64,000 nt of DNA, taken from Rhizobium sp. RU36D. Lineage in GTDB: Bacteria > Pseudomonadota > Alphaproteobacteria > Rhizobiales > Rhizobiaceae. Under the pieces are notes generated by a model. That model did no database searches, was not told the DNA's origin, and saw only the letters and a list, made by a program, of their open reading frames with translations. A program made the translations under genes and the position numbers. The DNA lies in assembly GCF_900176345.1 (NCBI RefSeq), contig NZ_FWXU01000004.1, positions 248,001 to 312,000 on the forward strand, written 5' to 3'. Shown here piece after piece: positions 40,222-50,916 of this stretch (its first letter is position 1; every line of letters begins with the position of its first letter).

Positions 40222-40499
40222 CCCAGGCTCCCCAGCCCCGACAAAGGCTCCGGAGACCCGTTTATCCCGGGACCCAAGCCTGAGGGCAGGCTAACAAGCA
40301 TAACGTGCAAAGGAAAGAGCGGATCATGGCGCTGGCCTTGATTAGACTGTGCCGTAAAATGACCTAAAAAGGGCAGCCGCTATTGCAATGCACAATTTGC
40401 CCTTCGGATAGCTTGGCATTAACTTCTGTATCATATAGCTACATCGAAACGCTTACCCTGTGGCGCCGAGGCGCCGCCCGCCAATCTCGGAGGATCAGC

Positions 40500-41789
40500 A
40501 TGACGGACCAAAGCGCACTCTTGAATCTCGGTGACAAGAAGGTGGACCTGACCGTCCGAAAGGGAACGATCGGACCTGACGTGGTCGACATCGGCGCCCT
40601 TTACAAGCACACCGGCGCCTTCACCTACGATCCGGGCTTCACCTCGACGGCCTCTTGCGAGTCCAAGATCACCTATATCGATGGCGACGAGGGTGTTCTG
40701 CTGCATCGCGGCTACCCGATCGAGCAGCTCGCCGACCAGGGCGACTTTCTGGAAGTCTGCTATCTGCTTCTGTACGGCGAATTGCCGACGGCTGCCCAGA
40801 AGAAGGACTTCGACTACCGCGTCACGCACCACACCATGGTGCATGAGCAGATGAGCCGCTTCTTCACCGGCTTCCGCCGCGACGCCCACCCGATGGCCGT
40901 CATGGTCGGCACCGTCGGCGCTCTCTCGGCCTTCTATCACGACTCGACCGACATCACCGATCCGCATCAGCGCATGGTTGCCTCGCTGCGCATGATCGCG
41001 AAGATGCCGACGATCGCCGCCATGGCCTACAAGTACCATATCGGCCAGCCGTTCGTTTATCCGAAGAACGACCTGGACTACGCCGCGAACTTCCTGCGCA
41101 TGTGCTTTGCCGTGCCCTGCGAGGAGTATCAGGTCAGTCCGGTTCTGGCCCGCGCCATGGACCGCATTTTCATCCTGCACGCCGACCACGAGCAGAACGC
41201 ATCGACCTCGACTGTCCGCCTAGCGGGTTCGTCGGGCGCAAACCCCTTCGCCTGCATCGCCGCCGGCATCGCCTGCCTCTGGGGTCCTGCCCATGGCGGC
41301 GCCAATGAAGCCGCCCTCAACATGCTGATGGAAATCGGCTCTGTTGATCGTATCCCTGAATACATTGCCCGCGCCAAGGACAAGAACGATCCGTTCCGCC
41401 TGATGGGCTTCGGTCACCGCGTCTACAAGAACTACGATCCGCGCGCCAAGATCATGCAGAAGACCATGTATGAGGTGCTGGAAGCGACTGGCCATTCGGA
41501 CGACCCGCTGATGCAGGTTGCTCTCGAACTCGAGAAGATCGCGCTGAACGATCCCTATTTCATCGAGAAGAAGCTCTACCCGAACGTCGATTTCTATTCC
41601 GGCATCACGCTACGCGCGCTCGGCTTCCCCACGACCATGTTCACCGTACTGTTTGCACTGGCCCGCACCGTCGGCTGGATCGCGCAGTGGAACGAAATGA
41701 TCGAGGATCCGCAGCAGCGCATCGGTCGCCCGCGTCAGCTCTACACGGGCGAGCCGCAGCGCGACTACCTGCCGGTATCCAAGCGCTAA
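40500..41789 (+). CDS. gltA: Citrate synthase
   Basis: A 429-residue type II citrate synthase that condenses acetyl-CoA and oxaloacetate. The catalytic histidines are in [10 protein letters not shown] and [14 protein letters not shown] and are intact. The ATG at 40500 has GGAGG six bases upstream; the longer open frame is not likely. In rhizobia gltX usually lies between comEC and gltA, but only 278 bases separate them here. A strong terminator follows. Confidence 0.97.
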   Translation: MTDQSALLNLGDKKVDLTVRKGTIGPDVVDIGALYKHTGAFTYDPGFTSTASCESKITYIDGDEGVLLHRGYPIEQLADQGDFLEVCYLLLYGELPTAAQKKDFDYRVTHHTMVHEQMSRFFTGFRRDAHPMAVMVGTVGALSAFYHDSTDITDPHQRMVASLRMIAKMPTIAAMAYKYHIGQPFVYPKNDLDYAANFLRMCFAVPCEEYQVSPVLARAMDRIFILHADHEQNASTSTVRLAGSSGANPFACIAAGIACLWGPAHGGANEAALNMLMEIGSVDRIPEYIARAKDKNDPFRLMGFGHRVYKNYDPRAKIMQKTMYEVLEATGHSDDPLMQVALELEKIALNDPYFIEKKLYPNVDFYSGITLRALGFPTTMFTVLFALARTVGWIAQWNEMIEDPQQRIGRPRQLYTGEPQRDYLPVSKR

Positions 41790-41814
41790 GCGACGACAGT
41801 TATTGCAAGACAAG

Positions 41815-41843
41815 ACCGGCGGGTTCTCTCCCGCCGGTTTTTT
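41815..41843 (+). terminator. Rho-independent terminator of gltA
   Basis: ACCGGCGGG (41815-41823) and CCCGCCGGT (41830-41838) form a 9-base stem with a 6-base loop and run into six T residues. It lies 25 bases after the gltA stop and ends ten bases before the stop of the convergent ATPase gene. Confidence 0.9.
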
Positions 41844-41852
41844 GTTGGGTTG

Positions 41853-44486
41853 TCAGCCGCGCTGACGGTTGGCCCAGAGTTTGCCCAGTTCGCTAACCAG
41901 CAGAACGCTTGCGGCGATCACCAGGAGTTCCGTCCATTCTGTCAGCGTTATAGGCGCAATGCCCAGGAGCGTGTTGAGCCCGGGAACATACATCGCGCCC
42001 AGATGCAGCGTCTGCGCGCCAATCACGCCGGCAAGCAGGAATGGGTTGGAAAGCAGGGGTTGGCGAAACACCGAGCGGCGCTCCGAGCGGCTGTTGAAGC
42101 ACTGGAAGTTCTCAAACAGCACGAACAGCACTAGCAGCAGGTTGCGCGCCTCGACCTCCCCCATGCCGCCTTGAAGCATGAGATAGAAGGCAGCAAAGCC
42201 GCCAATCCCCATGGTCAGCGTCGATGCCACAAGCCTTTGCATCATCGTCAGGTCGAAGATCGGTTCGCCCGGCTGCCGGGCGGGTCGGGCCAGTTCGTCA
42301 CCTTCCGCCGGTTCCGTCACAAGAGCCACGTCCTGAATGCCGTTCGTGACCAGGTTCAACCATAGAAGTTGCACGGCCGTCAGCGGTAGGGGCGTGCCGA
42401 ACAGCATACCGAGCAGAAACAGCATGACCTCCGCCGCACCGGTCGAGACCAGCATATAGATGACCTTGCGGATATTGGCATAGGCGACGCGCCCTTCCCG
42501 GATCCCGGCGACGATCGAGGCAAAGTTGTCATCCCTCAGAATGATATCGGCGCTTTCCTTGGCGACTTCAGTGCCACCCATGCCCATCGCCACGCCCACA
42601 TGGGCATGCTTAAGCGCCGGCGCGTCGTTGACGCCGTCCCCGGTCACGGCAACGAAGTGCCCGTTGCGCGCGAGCGACCGGACGATGGCGAGCTTCTGCT
42701 CCGGCTTGACGCGTGCATAGATGCGCGTGCGCTTCGTCAGGGCATCCAGCGCGCCCTCGCCTGCCGTCACGGCGTCGAGCACCTGCGCTCCCGTCGCAAT
42801 CTGCTCTTCGCGCACGTCAAGACCGGCATGTCTCGCAATCACGGAGGCAGTCTTCGGGTCATCCCCGGTGATGACCACCACCGAAATCCCGGCGGACCCG
42901 CAGGCCTCAAGTGCTGCCGGTACCTCGGGGCGTATGGGATCGCGCATGCCGACCATGCCCAGGAAATTGAGACCCGACAGCATGTGGCTGGCATAGCCCG
43001 CGGCATCCATGTCCATTTCGCCTTCGGCAAAGGCCAGCACGCGCAGCCCGTCCCCCGCCATGGCGTCGTGCTGGGCCATGATGCGCGGGCGGTCGAGCGG
43101 GATAGACCCTTCGCGCGTTTCCATGGTGTCGCACATCGACAGCAGCATTTCCGGCGCGCCCTTCACGAACAGTCGGATGCGCTCGGCGGATTCGTGAAAC
43201 GAGGCGGAATATTTCTGCTCCGGCTCATAGGGGATCAGGCTGGCAAGAGGATACTGCGCCATCAGCGCCGGTTTGCTCATGCCGGCCTTGTGCGCCGCTG
43301 CCAGCAGCGCCACGTCGACCGTATCGCCGATCGGCGTCCAGTGACTTTCATCGAGGTCGATCTGCGCCTCGTTGGGCAGGCTTGCCGCCAGCAACAGCTT
43401 ATGGACCTGAGGGCTTGGGCCTGTCTCCACCCCGTTATTGTCGCGGATATTGCCATGGGTCGGATGGCGACCGGTTTCGCAGATCCAATGGCTGTCATCT
43501 GGCAGACGGATATCCGTCACCGTCAGTTCGTTGAGTGTGAGCGTGCCGGTCTTGTCGGTAGCGATCATGGTGCAGGAGCCGAGCGATTCCACCGCCGGCA
43601 GGTTTCTGACGATCACATTGACCCTCGCCATCCGGCGCATGCTGATCGCAAGCGCCACCGTGATGGCGATCGGAAGGCCTTCGGGAATGGCACTGACGGC
43701 AAGGCCAATCGACATCGACAGCAGGCTTTCAAGCGGCATGTCGCGCAACAGGCCAGCCACGAACAGCAGGAGGATTGCAACCCCAACGGCAATCGCGATG
43801 TTGCGGGTGAATTGCTCCATGCGGATCAGCAGCGGCGGCTTGGCCGTTGCCCGCTCATGGATCGCGTCGGCAATCCGGCCAAGTTCCGTGCGTGCACCCG
43901 TCGCCATGACCACGCCTGCCGCACGCCCCCGCGTCGCGACAGTACCGGCGAAGACCATGTCTCCCTGCTGCTTGCCGACAGCCTTGGATTCGCCTGTATG
44001 GGCCGCCTCGTCGACCTGCATCGACACGGCCTCGGTGAGCCTGACATCGGCGGGCACGCGCTGTCCGGACTCAAGCTGCACTAGATCGCCTGACACAAGC
44101 TGCACCGCATCGATCTCCTGGCGCATACCATCGCGCACCACGGTGGCACGCGGCTCTTCCAGCGCCCGCAGCGCATCGGCGGACCGGCCAGCCTGATACT
44201 CCTGCACCGCGCCAATCAGCCCGTTGACCGCGAGCACCACGCCTATGAAGAGCGCATCTGTGACATCGCTCATGAAGGCTGACACAACGGCCGAGGCGAT
44301 TAGGATATAGATCAGCGGACTGAGAAACTGCCGCAAAAGGAGTTCTAGAAAGGAAGCACTGCGGGCGACCGGCAACCTGTTGGGACCATGACGCCTTAGA
44401 AGCTCCTCAGCCTCGCGCGTGCTCAGGCCAGTACCCGCTCCGGTTATTTCGGGCTCGAGGCCTGTCCTCAGTGCCAAATTCGTCAT
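41853..44486 (-). CDS. P2-type cation-transporting ATPase
   Basis: An 877-residue P-type ATPase of the calcium/magnesium/sodium (P2) branch. It has a short N-terminal cation ATPase domain, the TGES actuator motif (164-167), PEGLP in M4 (268-272), the phosphorylated D311 in DKTGTLT, the TGDGVND hinge and about ten membrane helices. There are no N-terminal heavy-metal domains or CPC motif, so it is not a copper or zinc pump. The transported ion is uncertain. The start at 44486 is the first ATG (a TTG lies six codons upstream). It sits between gltA and ppiD and has an FNR-type site 69 bases upstream. Confidence 0.9.
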   Translation of the reverse strand: MTNLALRTGLEPEITGAGTGLSTREAEELLRRHGPNRLPVARSASFLELLLRQFLSPLIYILIASAVVSAFMSDVTDALFIGVVLAVNGLIGAVQEYQAGRSADALRALEEPRATVVRDGMRQEIDAVQLVSGDLVQLESGQRVPADVRLTEAVSMQVDEAAHTGESKAVGKQQGDMVFAGTVATRGRAAGVVMATGARTELGRIADAIHERATAKPPLLIRMEQFTRNIAIAVGVAILLLFVAGLLRDMPLESLLSMSIGLAVSAIPEGLPIAITVALAISMRRMARVNVIVRNLPAVESLGSCTMIATDKTGTLTLNELTVTDIRLPDDSHWICETGRHPTHGNIRDNNGVETGPSPQVHKLLLAASLPNEAQIDLDESHWTPIGDTVDVALLAAAHKAGMSKPALMAQYPLASLIPYEPEQKYSASFHESAERIRLFVKGAPEMLLSMCDTMETREGSIPLDRPRIMAQHDAMAGDGLRVLAFAEGEMDMDAAGYASHMLSGLNFLGMVGMRDPIRPEVPAALEACGSAGISVVVITGDDPKTASVIARHAGLDVREEQIATGAQVLDAVTAGEGALDALTKRTRIYARVKPEQKLAIVRSLARNGHFVAVTGDGVNDAPALKHAHVGVAMGMGGTEVAKESADIILRDDNFASIVAGIREGRVAYANIRKVIYMLVSTGAAEVMLFLLGMLFGTPLPLTAVQLLWLNLVTNGIQDVALVTEPAEGDELARPARQPGEPIFDLTMMQRLVASTLTMGIGGFAAFYLMLQGGMGEVEARNLLLVLFVLFENFQCFNSRSERRSVFRQPLLSNPFLLAGVIGAQTLHLGAMYVPGLNTLLGIAPITLTEWTELLVIAASVLLVSELGKLWANRQRG

Positions 44487-44554
44487 GTCGCCAAATTCCT
44501 TCAACTATCGACGCTTCACACGCCGCCATCTTTGGCACCTCGCCCGAAGACGCA

Positions 44555-44568
44555 TTGACGAACATCAA
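44555..44568 (-). promoter_or_regulatory. Near-perfect FNR/FixK-type site ahead of the P2-type ATPase
   Basis: TTGACgaacATCAA (plus strand) matches TTGAT-N4-ATCAA at nine of ten fixed positions. Its centre is 75 bases upstream of the ATPase ATG, nearly the same spacing as the perfect site ahead of the DUF465 gene. An AAAGAT hexamer at 44533-44528 on the minus strand lies close to the position expected for -10. Microaerobic control of the ATPase is a plausible inference. Confidence 0.45.
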
Positions 44569-44736
44569 TCCAACACGGGAATTGTCCCTGATCGGCCCAC
44601 AAACATGTCAGCGGCACCTGCATGCCTTTTCGGCAATCATGCCTTCATTTCCGCGACGCTTTGATTTATGGATCGTCAACCACTTCGCTGGCGGATCAAC
44701 CCGCCGGCGTGGAAACGTCATGAGGTATGCCTGTCT

Positions 44737-46629
44737 ATGCTCGTCTTCCTGAGAAAACTCGCCCGTACTTGGGCCGCGAAACTGCTTCTCCTGTTGCTCG
44801 TCGCGTCCTTTGCCGTCTGGGGCGTTTCCGCCTCCCTGTTCTCTTCGGCAAGCGATACGGTTGTGACGGTCGGCGATCAGCAGGTGTCCGCGAATGAGTT
44901 CGCGCTGGCCTATCAGCGCCAGATCTCGGATTTGAGCCGCCGCTTCGGCACCCAGCTCACGACCGAACAGGCGCGCGCATTCGGCATCGAAAACCAGGTC
45001 TATGCCCAGCTCTCGGCCGGAGCAGCGCTCGATCAGCTATCGCAAGACATGGAGCTAGGTCTGTCGAAGGATCGTCTGGCCGGCTTGATCGCCGAAGATC
45101 CAGCGTTTCACGGCTCCAACGGACAATTCGATCGCCAGCTGTTTTCGGCGCGGCTTCGCAATTCCGGCCTGAGAGAAACTGACTATATCGAGGAACGCTC
45201 CAAGGTTGCCGTCCGCAGCCAGCTGGTGGAGGCTGTGGCCGATGGCTTCAAGGCTCCCCAGGTGCTCGTGGACGCGCTGAAGCTCTACCGCAATGAGAGC
45301 CGCACCATCGACTATCTGCTTCTGACCAATGCCAATATCGATCCGATTGCTGCACCGTCTGACGATGTACTGAAGGCCTGGTTCGAGACGGTCAAGTCCT
45401 CCTATCGCGCCCCGGAATATCGCGGCTTTTCCTATGTCAAGCTGGAGCCGGCCGACATCGCTGATATCTCGACGATCGGCGATGATGCGGTTCGCGAGGA
45501 TTATGAGCGCCGCAAGGCAAGCTTCCAGATCCCGGGCAGCCGCACCATCGAACAACTCGCCTTCGCGGACAAGGCTGCCGCCGAGGCAGCGCAGGCGAAG
45601 CTCTCCTCCGGCACAACTTTCGACGCGCTGGTGGTCGAACAGGGCAAGACCGCGACCGATACGCTGCTTGGCGATTTCACCCGCGATCAGTTGCCGGATC
45701 CGGCTTTGGCCGAGGCAGCTTTTGCCGTCACGACAGATGGCGCGACAACGCCGGTGATCGAAGGTGCCTTCGGCCCCGTGATCCTGCGCATCACCAATAT
45801 CAAGCCGGACCGCACCCGCAGCCTGGATGAAGTGAAGGACGAAATCCGTCTGGCGCTGGCCACCAACGCCGCCGTTCAGGACATCTTGACGGTGCACGAC
45901 AAGTTCGAGGACCTGCGTGCCTCCGGTTCGTCGCTTGAGGAAGCCGCCACCGAACTGAAGCTGACCCCGCGTAAAGTCCAAGCGGTCGATCGCCGCGGCC
46001 TCGACATGGCTGAAAAGCCTGTCGCCGACCTGCCGGAAAGCCAGCGCCTGATCGCAGAGGTGTTTCAGACCGAACCCGGCGTCGAAGCCCTGCCGGTCAA
46101 TATCGGCCGTGACGGCTATGTCTGGTTTGATGTGACCAACATCACGCCCGAGCGCGATCGTGCCTTGGACGAGGTTCGCGATGCCGCTATCGCCAACTGG
46201 ACGGCGGAACAACAGAAAACGGCGCTGGCGGCGAAGGCTGAAGCCTTGAAGCAGCGCGCTGTGGCAGGCGAGAGCCTGGCTGATATCGCAACCTCGTTGT
46301 CCATCGCGGTGGAAACGAAATCCGGCCTGACCCGCAGCACCGATGATCCGGTCCTTGGCGGTGCTGCCGTCTCGGCAGCCTTCGGCGGCGCGGTGGGCTT
46401 GGTTGCCTCGGCGACCGGCGCTGATCCCGCAACGCAGATCCTTCTGAAGGTGACGGCGGTGGATCCCGAAGCCTCAGGCAACCCCCTGAACAACGAGGAG
46501 CAACAGATCAACGCCATCGCGACCGCTGCCGGCGACGATATCCTCGACCAGATGGTGTCGCAGTTGCAGAAGGACTACGGGGTATCGATCAACCAGACGC
46601 TCGCCCAGCAGGCGATGGTCCGCCAATAA
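44737..46629 (+). CDS. ppiD: PpiD-like periplasmic peptidyl-prolyl isomerase/chaperone
   Basis: A 630-residue membrane-anchored folding factor. It has one N-terminal membrane segment (about 13-30), a SurA-N/PpiD-like chaperone region, a PpiC-type parvulin domain (about 235-355) and a second weaker region behind it. It helps fold outer-membrane and secreted proteins at the periplasmic face. The start at MLVFLRK (44737) gives the standard length. It is the first of a same-strand run ppiD-trpD-trpC-moaC-moeA. Confidence 0.9.
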   Translation: MLVFLRKLARTWAAKLLLLLLVASFAVWGVSASLFSSASDTVVTVGDQQVSANEFALAYQRQISDLSRRFGTQLTTEQARAFGIENQVYAQLSAGAALDQLSQDMELGLSKDRLAGLIAEDPAFHGSNGQFDRQLFSARLRNSGLRETDYIEERSKVAVRSQLVEAVADGFKAPQVLVDALKLYRNESRTIDYLLLTNANIDPIAAPSDDVLKAWFETVKSSYRAPEYRGFSYVKLEPADIADISTIGDDAVREDYERRKASFQIPGSRTIEQLAFADKAAAEAAQAKLSSGTTFDALVVEQGKTATDTLLGDFTRDQLPDPALAEAAFAVTTDGATTPVIEGAFGPVILRITNIKPDRTRSLDEVKDEIRLALATNAAVQDILTVHDKFEDLRASGSSLEEAATELKLTPRKVQAVDRRGLDMAEKPVADLPESQRLIAEVFQTEPGVEALPVNIGRDGYVWFDVTNITPERDRALDEVRDAAIANWTAEQQKTALAAKAEALKQRAVAGESLADIATSLSIAVETKSGLTRSTDDPVLGGAAVSAAFGGAVGLVASATGADPATQILLKVTAVDPEASGNPLNNEEQQINAIATAAGDDILDQMVSQLQKDYGVSINQTLAQQAMVRQ

Positions 46630-46648
46630 TGGTCCTGGGGGGAAAGAT

Positions 46649-47662
46649 ATGACCGGGCTGAAGCCATACATCGCCAAGGTTGCCGCCCGACAGGCTCTGA
46701 CGCGTGACGAGGCGAGCGAGGCCTTCGACATCCTCATGTCCGGCGAGGCAAGTCCCGCCCAGATCGGCGGCTTCCTGATGGCACTCAGGGTCCGCGGTGA
46801 AACAGTGCCGGAGATTGCCGGCGCCGTTGCCACCATGCGCGCCAAGATGCTGACCGTGGAGGCGCCTGCCGATGCCGTCGACATCGTCGGTACCGGCGGA
46901 GATGGCACCGGTACCTACAACATCTCCACGCTCGCCTCGCTGATCGTGGCCGGCGCCGGCGTGCCGGTCGCCAAGCATGGCAACCGTGCACTGAGTTCGA
47001 AATCCGGCGCCGCCGACAGCCTGTCAGCGCTTGGCGTGAAACTTGATATCGACCCCGAGGCGATCTCCCGCTGCATTTCGGAGGCCGGGATCGGCTTCAT
47101 GTTTGCGCAGCAGCATCACTCCGCCATGCGCCATGTCGGCCCGGCCCGTGTCGAGCTTGGCACGCGCACGATCTTCAACCTGCTCGGCCCGTTGTCGAAC
47201 CCTGCTGGCGTCAAGCGGCAGTTGCTCGGCGTGTTTTCGCCGGAATGGGTCCAGCCGCTGGCCGAAGTCCTCCGCGACCTCGGCGCGACCAGCGTCTGGG
47301 TGGTTCATGGCAGCGGTCTCGACGAGATCACCACGACGGGTCCGACGCAGGTGGCGGCTCTGGAAAACGGGGAGATCCGCAGTTTTGAGCTGACGCCTGC
47401 CGATTTTGGCGTTGAAACGGTCGGACTCGACGCCCTGAAGGGTGGCGACGGCATTGCCAATGCGGCAGCGCTGAAGGCCGTTCTGGACGGCGCGCGCAAT
47501 GCCTATCGCGACGTGTCGCTCTGCAATGCGGCCGCGGCCCTGGTCGTTGCCGGCAGATGCAGCTCCATTTCCGAGGGCATGGCGATTGCCACCCAATCAC
47601 TCGACGGCGGTGGAGCCGCCGCCGCCCTGGATCGGCTGATTGCCGTTTCCAACATGACGTAA
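46649..47662 (+). CDS. trpD: Anthranilate phosphoribosyltransferase
   Basis: A 337-residue enzyme for the second committed step of tryptophan synthesis, transferring phosphoribose from PRPP to anthranilate. The PRPP-binding [14 protein letters not shown] (81-94) and KHGNR (109-113) motifs are intact. It starts 19 bases after ppiD and is followed by trpC after 17 bases, consistent with one operon. Confidence 0.97.
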   Translation: MTGLKPYIAKVAARQALTRDEASEAFDILMSGEASPAQIGGFLMALRVRGETVPEIAGAVATMRAKMLTVEAPADAVDIVGTGGDGTGTYNISTLASLIVAGAGVPVAKHGNRALSSKSGAADSLSALGVKLDIDPEAISRCISEAGIGFMFAQQHHSAMRHVGPARVELGTRTIFNLLGPLSNPAGVKRQLLGVFSPEWVQPLAEVLRDLGATSVWVVHGSGLDEITTTGPTQVAALENGEIRSFELTPADFGVETVGLDALKGGDGIANAAALKAVLDGARNAYRDVSLCNAAAALVVAGRCSSISEGMAIATQSLDGGGAAAALDRLIAVSNMT

Positions 47663-47679
47663 CGGGATAGGGTCTGGCC

Positions 47680-48495
47680 ATGACGGACATTCTGCAGCGT
47701 ATCGAGGCCTATAAGCGCGAGGAAATCGCCGCCGCCAAGTCGGCGGTACCGCTTGAAGACCTCAAGGCCATGGCGCGCGACCAGTCGGCGCCGCGCGGTT
47801 TTTACCGTGCCCTTTTGGAGCGTCAGCGCCAGGGGCAGTTCGGCCTGATCGCCGAAATCAAAAAGGCGAGCCCGTCCAAGGGCTTGATACGACCTGACTT
47901 CGATCCTCCTGTTCTGGCCAAGGCCTATGAAGCCGGCGGTGCTGCCTGCCTGTCGGTCCTCACCGACAAGCCGAGCTTCCAGGGTGCGCCGGAATTTCTC
48001 TCCGCGGCACGCGCGGCTTGTTCGCTGCCGGCGCTGCGCAAGGACTTCATGTTCGACACCTATCAGGTGCATGAAGCCCGTGCCTGGGGTGCGGACTGCA
48101 TCCTGCTGATCATGGCATCCCTGGATGACGATACCGCCAAGGCGCTGGAAGACGCAGCCATGGAGACCGGCATGGACGTCCTGATCGAGGTCCACGACGA
48201 GGCCGAAACCGAACGCGCGCTAAAACTCGCCTCGCCGATGCTCGGCGTCAACAACCGCAACCTCCGGACCTTCGAAGTCAGCCTGTCCACCAGCGAGCGG
48301 CTGGCAAAGCTTGTGCCTGACGATCGGCTGCTGGTCGGCGAGAGCGGTGTGTTCACCCATGCGGACTGCCTGCGGCTGCAGAAGGTCGGCATCACCACAT
48401 TCCTCGTCGGCGAAAGCCTGATGCGGCAGGACGATGTCACCGCTGCGACCAAAACTCTGTTGACCGGAGTTTCCGACAGCATGGCGGCCGAATGA
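47680..48495 (+). CDS. trpC: Indole-3-glycerol phosphate synthase
   Basis: A 271-residue TIM-barrel enzyme that forms the indole ring in tryptophan synthesis. The signature [10 protein letters not shown] (59-68) contains the catalytic Glu and Lys region, and later barrel motifs such as [10 protein letters not shown] and ALRKDF are present. It is the monofunctional form, not fused to trpF. Its stop overlaps the moaC start (ATGA at 48492-48495). Confidence 0.97.
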   Translation: MTDILQRIEAYKREEIAAAKSAVPLEDLKAMARDQSAPRGFYRALLERQRQGQFGLIAEIKKASPSKGLIRPDFDPPVLAKAYEAGGAACLSVLTDKPSFQGAPEFLSAARAACSLPALRKDFMFDTYQVHEARAWGADCILLIMASLDDDTAKALEDAAMETGMDVLIEVHDEAETERALKLASPMLGVNNRNLRTFEVSLSTSERLAKLVPDDRLLVGESGVFTHADCLRLQKVGITTFLVGESLMRQDDVTAATKTLLTGVSDSMAAE

Positions 48496-48986
48496 GCGAC
48501 CAGCCTGGCCTCACGCATATAGGTGCCTCGGGCGAAGCCCATATGGTGGATGTCGGACACAAGGATGCGACCGTGCGCATCGCGGTTGCCGAAGGCCATA
48601 TAACGATGGCAGCCGAGACCCTCGAACTGATCCGCCAGGGCAATGCCAAGAAGGGCGATGTGATCGGAACGGCCCGGATCGCCGGCATCATGGCAGCCAA
48701 GCAGACGTCCAATCTGATCCCTCTCTGCCATCCCTTGCAACTGTCCAAGGTCACGGTGGATATTGCGGAGGATCCGGCTCTGCCGGGCTTGAGGGTTCAG
48801 GCGACCGTCAAGCTGACGGGACAGACCGGCGTCGAGATGGAGGCATTGACAGCCGTGTCCGTCACCTGCCTGACGATCTATGACATGGCCAAGGCGGCAG
48901 ACAAGATGATGGAAATCGGCGGCATCAGGCTTCTGGAAAAGTCCGGTGGCAAGTCAGGTCCGTTCCGTCATCCGGATGCGGTGTGA
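48492..48986 (+). CDS. moaC: Cyclic pyranopterin monophosphate synthase MoaC
   Basis: A 164-residue enzyme that completes the first step of molybdenum cofactor synthesis after MoaA. The conserved K70, C79-H80-P-L segment and the [17 protein letters not shown] region are present. It is translationally coupled to trpC and sits before moeA. The trpDC-moaC-moeA arrangement is typical of rhizobia, although the pathways are unrelated. Confidence 0.96.
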   Translation: MSDQPGLTHIGASGEAHMVDVGHKDATVRIAVAEGHITMAAETLELIRQGNAKKGDVIGTARIAGIMAAKQTSNLIPLCHPLQLSKVTVDIAEDPALPGLRVQATVKLTGQTGVEMEALTAVSVTCLTIYDMAKAADKMMEIGGIRLLEKSGGKSGPFRHPDAV

Positions 48987-48988
48987 TC

Positions 48989-50212
48989 ATGTCGCTTCTT
49001 CCCGTCGCAGAGGCTCAGGAACGGCTGCTGTCAAGCACCCGGGCGATCACGGAGACTGAGACCGTGCCTTTGACCCAGGCCGGCGGCCGCATGCTGGCAG
49101 GCGACCTGGTGGCGCGGATGACCCAGCCGCCGTTCAACGCATCCGCCATGGACGGCTATGCGCTGCGCAGTGCCGACGCGCCAGAGCCAGGCGCCGTTCT
49201 TACCGTGATCGGCACCTCGTCCGCCGGACACGGATTTGGCCGATCTGTCGGCCCGGGCCAGGCCGTCCGGATTTTCACCGGTGCCCCGGTCCCGGATGGC
49301 GCGGATGCCGTGCTGATCCAGGAGGATGCGGAGCGACGTGAAGACGGCAGCCTGGTCACGAAATTTCCCGTAACCTTAGGACGTCATATCCGCCCGCGCG
49401 GCCAGGATTTTGCCGAAGGCGAGGCGGTGCTGACGGATGGCACGAGGCTCGATTTCGGTCGGCTGACGCTCGCCGCGGCAACAAACCATGCCGAATTGAC
49501 GGCTTACCGCCGCCCAAGGGTGGCGATCCTGGCAACCGGCGACGAACTGGTCAGCCCTGGTGGTGCCCCGGGACCGGACCAGATCATCGGTTCCAACAGT
49601 TTTGGGATAGCTACGCTCGCCAGGGATTGCGGCGCCGACATCATCGACCTTGGAATCGTCGGGGACGACAGGGCACTGATTGCCGCTCAGGTGGAGCGCG
49701 CAAGAGCAGCTAGGGCTGATATCTTGGTGACGCTCGGCGGAGCGTCGGTTGGCGACCACGATCTCGTCCAGGAGACCCTGAAATCGGTCGGAATGGTGCT
49801 GGATTTCTGGCGCATCGCCATGCGTCCCGGCAAGCCGCTGATGGTGGGCAGCCTTGATGACATGCACGTGCTGGGGCTACCGGGCAATCCCGTCTCCAGC
49901 ATGGTCTGTGCCTTGCTGTTCCTTGAGCCAATGCTGCTGAAGATGACGCGCCAGCCGACATTGTCGCGGGTTAGCGAGGCCGTCACGGGAATCGATCTTC
50001 CGGCAAACGACAAGCGCCAGGATTATCTGAGGGCCCAGCTGTCGCGTGCTCCAGACGGACGGCTCGTGGTAACAAGTTTCGGCAAGCAGGATTCGTCGAT
50101 GATGAAGATCTTTGCCGGCTCGGACTGCCTGATCATCCGGCCGGCCGAAGCGCCGGCCCTGAAAAAGGGGCAGCCCTGCCCGATCCTGCTACTGCGTCCG
50201 TTCGAAGGCTGA
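48989..50212 (+). CDS. moeA: Molybdopterin molybdenumtransferase MoeA
   Basis: A 407-residue enzyme that inserts molybdate into adenylated molybdopterin. MoeA N-terminal, central MoCF-binding (with GGASVGDHDLV) and C-terminal domains are recognisable, and the length is normal. I prefer the ATG at 48989; a GTG two codons upstream would overlap the moaC stop. The last 24 bases overlap the convergent MarR-family gene. Confidence 0.95.
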   Translation: MSLLPVAEAQERLLSSTRAITETETVPLTQAGGRMLAGDLVARMTQPPFNASAMDGYALRSADAPEPGAVLTVIGTSSAGHGFGRSVGPGQAVRIFTGAPVPDGADAVLIQEDAERREDGSLVTKFPVTLGRHIRPRGQDFAEGEAVLTDGTRLDFGRLTLAAATNHAELTAYRRPRVAILATGDELVSPGGAPGPDQIIGSNSFGIATLARDCGADIIDLGIVGDDRALIAAQVERARAARADILVTLGGASVGDHDLVQETLKSVGMVLDFWRIAMRPGKPLMVGSLDDMHVLGLPGNPVSSMVCALLFLEPMLLKMTRQPTLSRVSEAVTGIDLPANDKRQDYLRAQLSRAPDGRLVVTSFGKQDSSMMKIFAGSDCLIIRPAEAPALKKGQPCPILLLRPFEG

Positions 50213-50713
50213 TCCGCCCTGCCCCTCAAACCGCACACGCGGGCCATTCGGCAATGTCGGCGCCTCGCCCAGTTCGGCAGCGAAGTGATCGCAGAGATGC
50301 TGCAGCACCCTGCGGGCCGCCGCGACATCTTCGGGTGGCAAGCCGGCCAAGGCTTCGTTGGTGATACCAGAGGCGATGCATTCGAGCGAATCGACCGTCT
50401 TTGCACCGGCATCGGTCAGGCGGATTTCCTTGGCGCGGCGGTCACGACCTTCCTCGCATCGCAGCACCAGCCCGCCCTGTTCAAGATTGTCCAGGAGCCG
50501 CACGATGGATGACCCGTCCAGCGAAAGGGCTGCCGCCAGTTCCTTCTGCCGTAGCGGGCCTTGGCTGCTGGCAATGTGCAGGAGCGGCAACCACGTCGCC
50601 TCCGTCAGACCATGTGGCAACAGTCTCTGATCCGCCACCCGCCGCCAAAGGCGCGCCGCCTGGCCCAGCAGTTTTCCGAAGGCTCTTGGCTCGCAAGGTT
50701 TTTCGTCCGACAT
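50189..50713 (-). CDS. MarR-family transcriptional regulator
   Basis: A 174-residue winged-helix regulator with the recognition helix and wing region DGSSIVRLLDNLEQGGLV followed by the basic wing (RDRRAKEI). MarR dimers usually repress an adjacent divergent gene and release on binding a small aromatic compound or on oxidation. The divergent neighbour is a TadG-like protein 203 bases away, an unusual partner. It overlaps the moeA 3' end by 24 bases. Confidence 0.88.
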   Translation of the reverse strand: MSDEKPCEPRAFGKLLGQAARLWRRVADQRLLPHGLTEATWLPLLHIASSQGPLRQKELAAALSLDGSSIVRLLDNLEQGGLVLRCEEGRDRRAKEIRLTDAGAKTVDSLECIASGITNEALAGLPPEDVAAARRVLQHLCDHFAAELGEAPTLPNGPRVRFEGQGGSAFERTQ

Positions 50714-50839
50714 GTCACCCCTCCTCGTGCTCCAAATTCATTGCACATCCCTCGCACCCAGGCAATCTGCGATGGTGCAAGGATTTTGAAACCGGCTTGT
50801 CGCGCCGCCCCGTAAAGCGTCACAAAACATAGAATTTTA

Positions 50840-50861
50840 ACATTCCTATAAAGTCGAATGT
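50840..50861 (+). promoter_or_regulatory. Inverted repeat in the MarR/TadG-like intergenic region
   Basis: ACATTC (50840-50845) and GAATGT (50856-50861) are perfect 6-base arms around a 10-base spacer that contains a TATAAAG-like -10 stretch. It lies 56 bases before the assigned TadG-like start and 127 bases upstream of the MarR gene. A MarR-type operator overlapping the promoter is possible. Confidence 0.4.
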
Positions 50862-50916
50862 AATGGTTTGCCTTTAGAAGCATCGCGGTATGCAACTCTT
50901 TTGGCAGGCGGCACGC

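Noticed and set aside
42600-44084. Antisense open frame opposite the P2-type ATPase (494 codons)
   Set aside because: Shadow frame rich in His, Arg and Gly; the ATPase motifs on the other strand are complete.
50756-50801. TTGCAC and GTGCAA arms resembling an NtrC site
   Set aside because: The arms are about 28 bases apart; NtrC sites have a spacer of about five bases.
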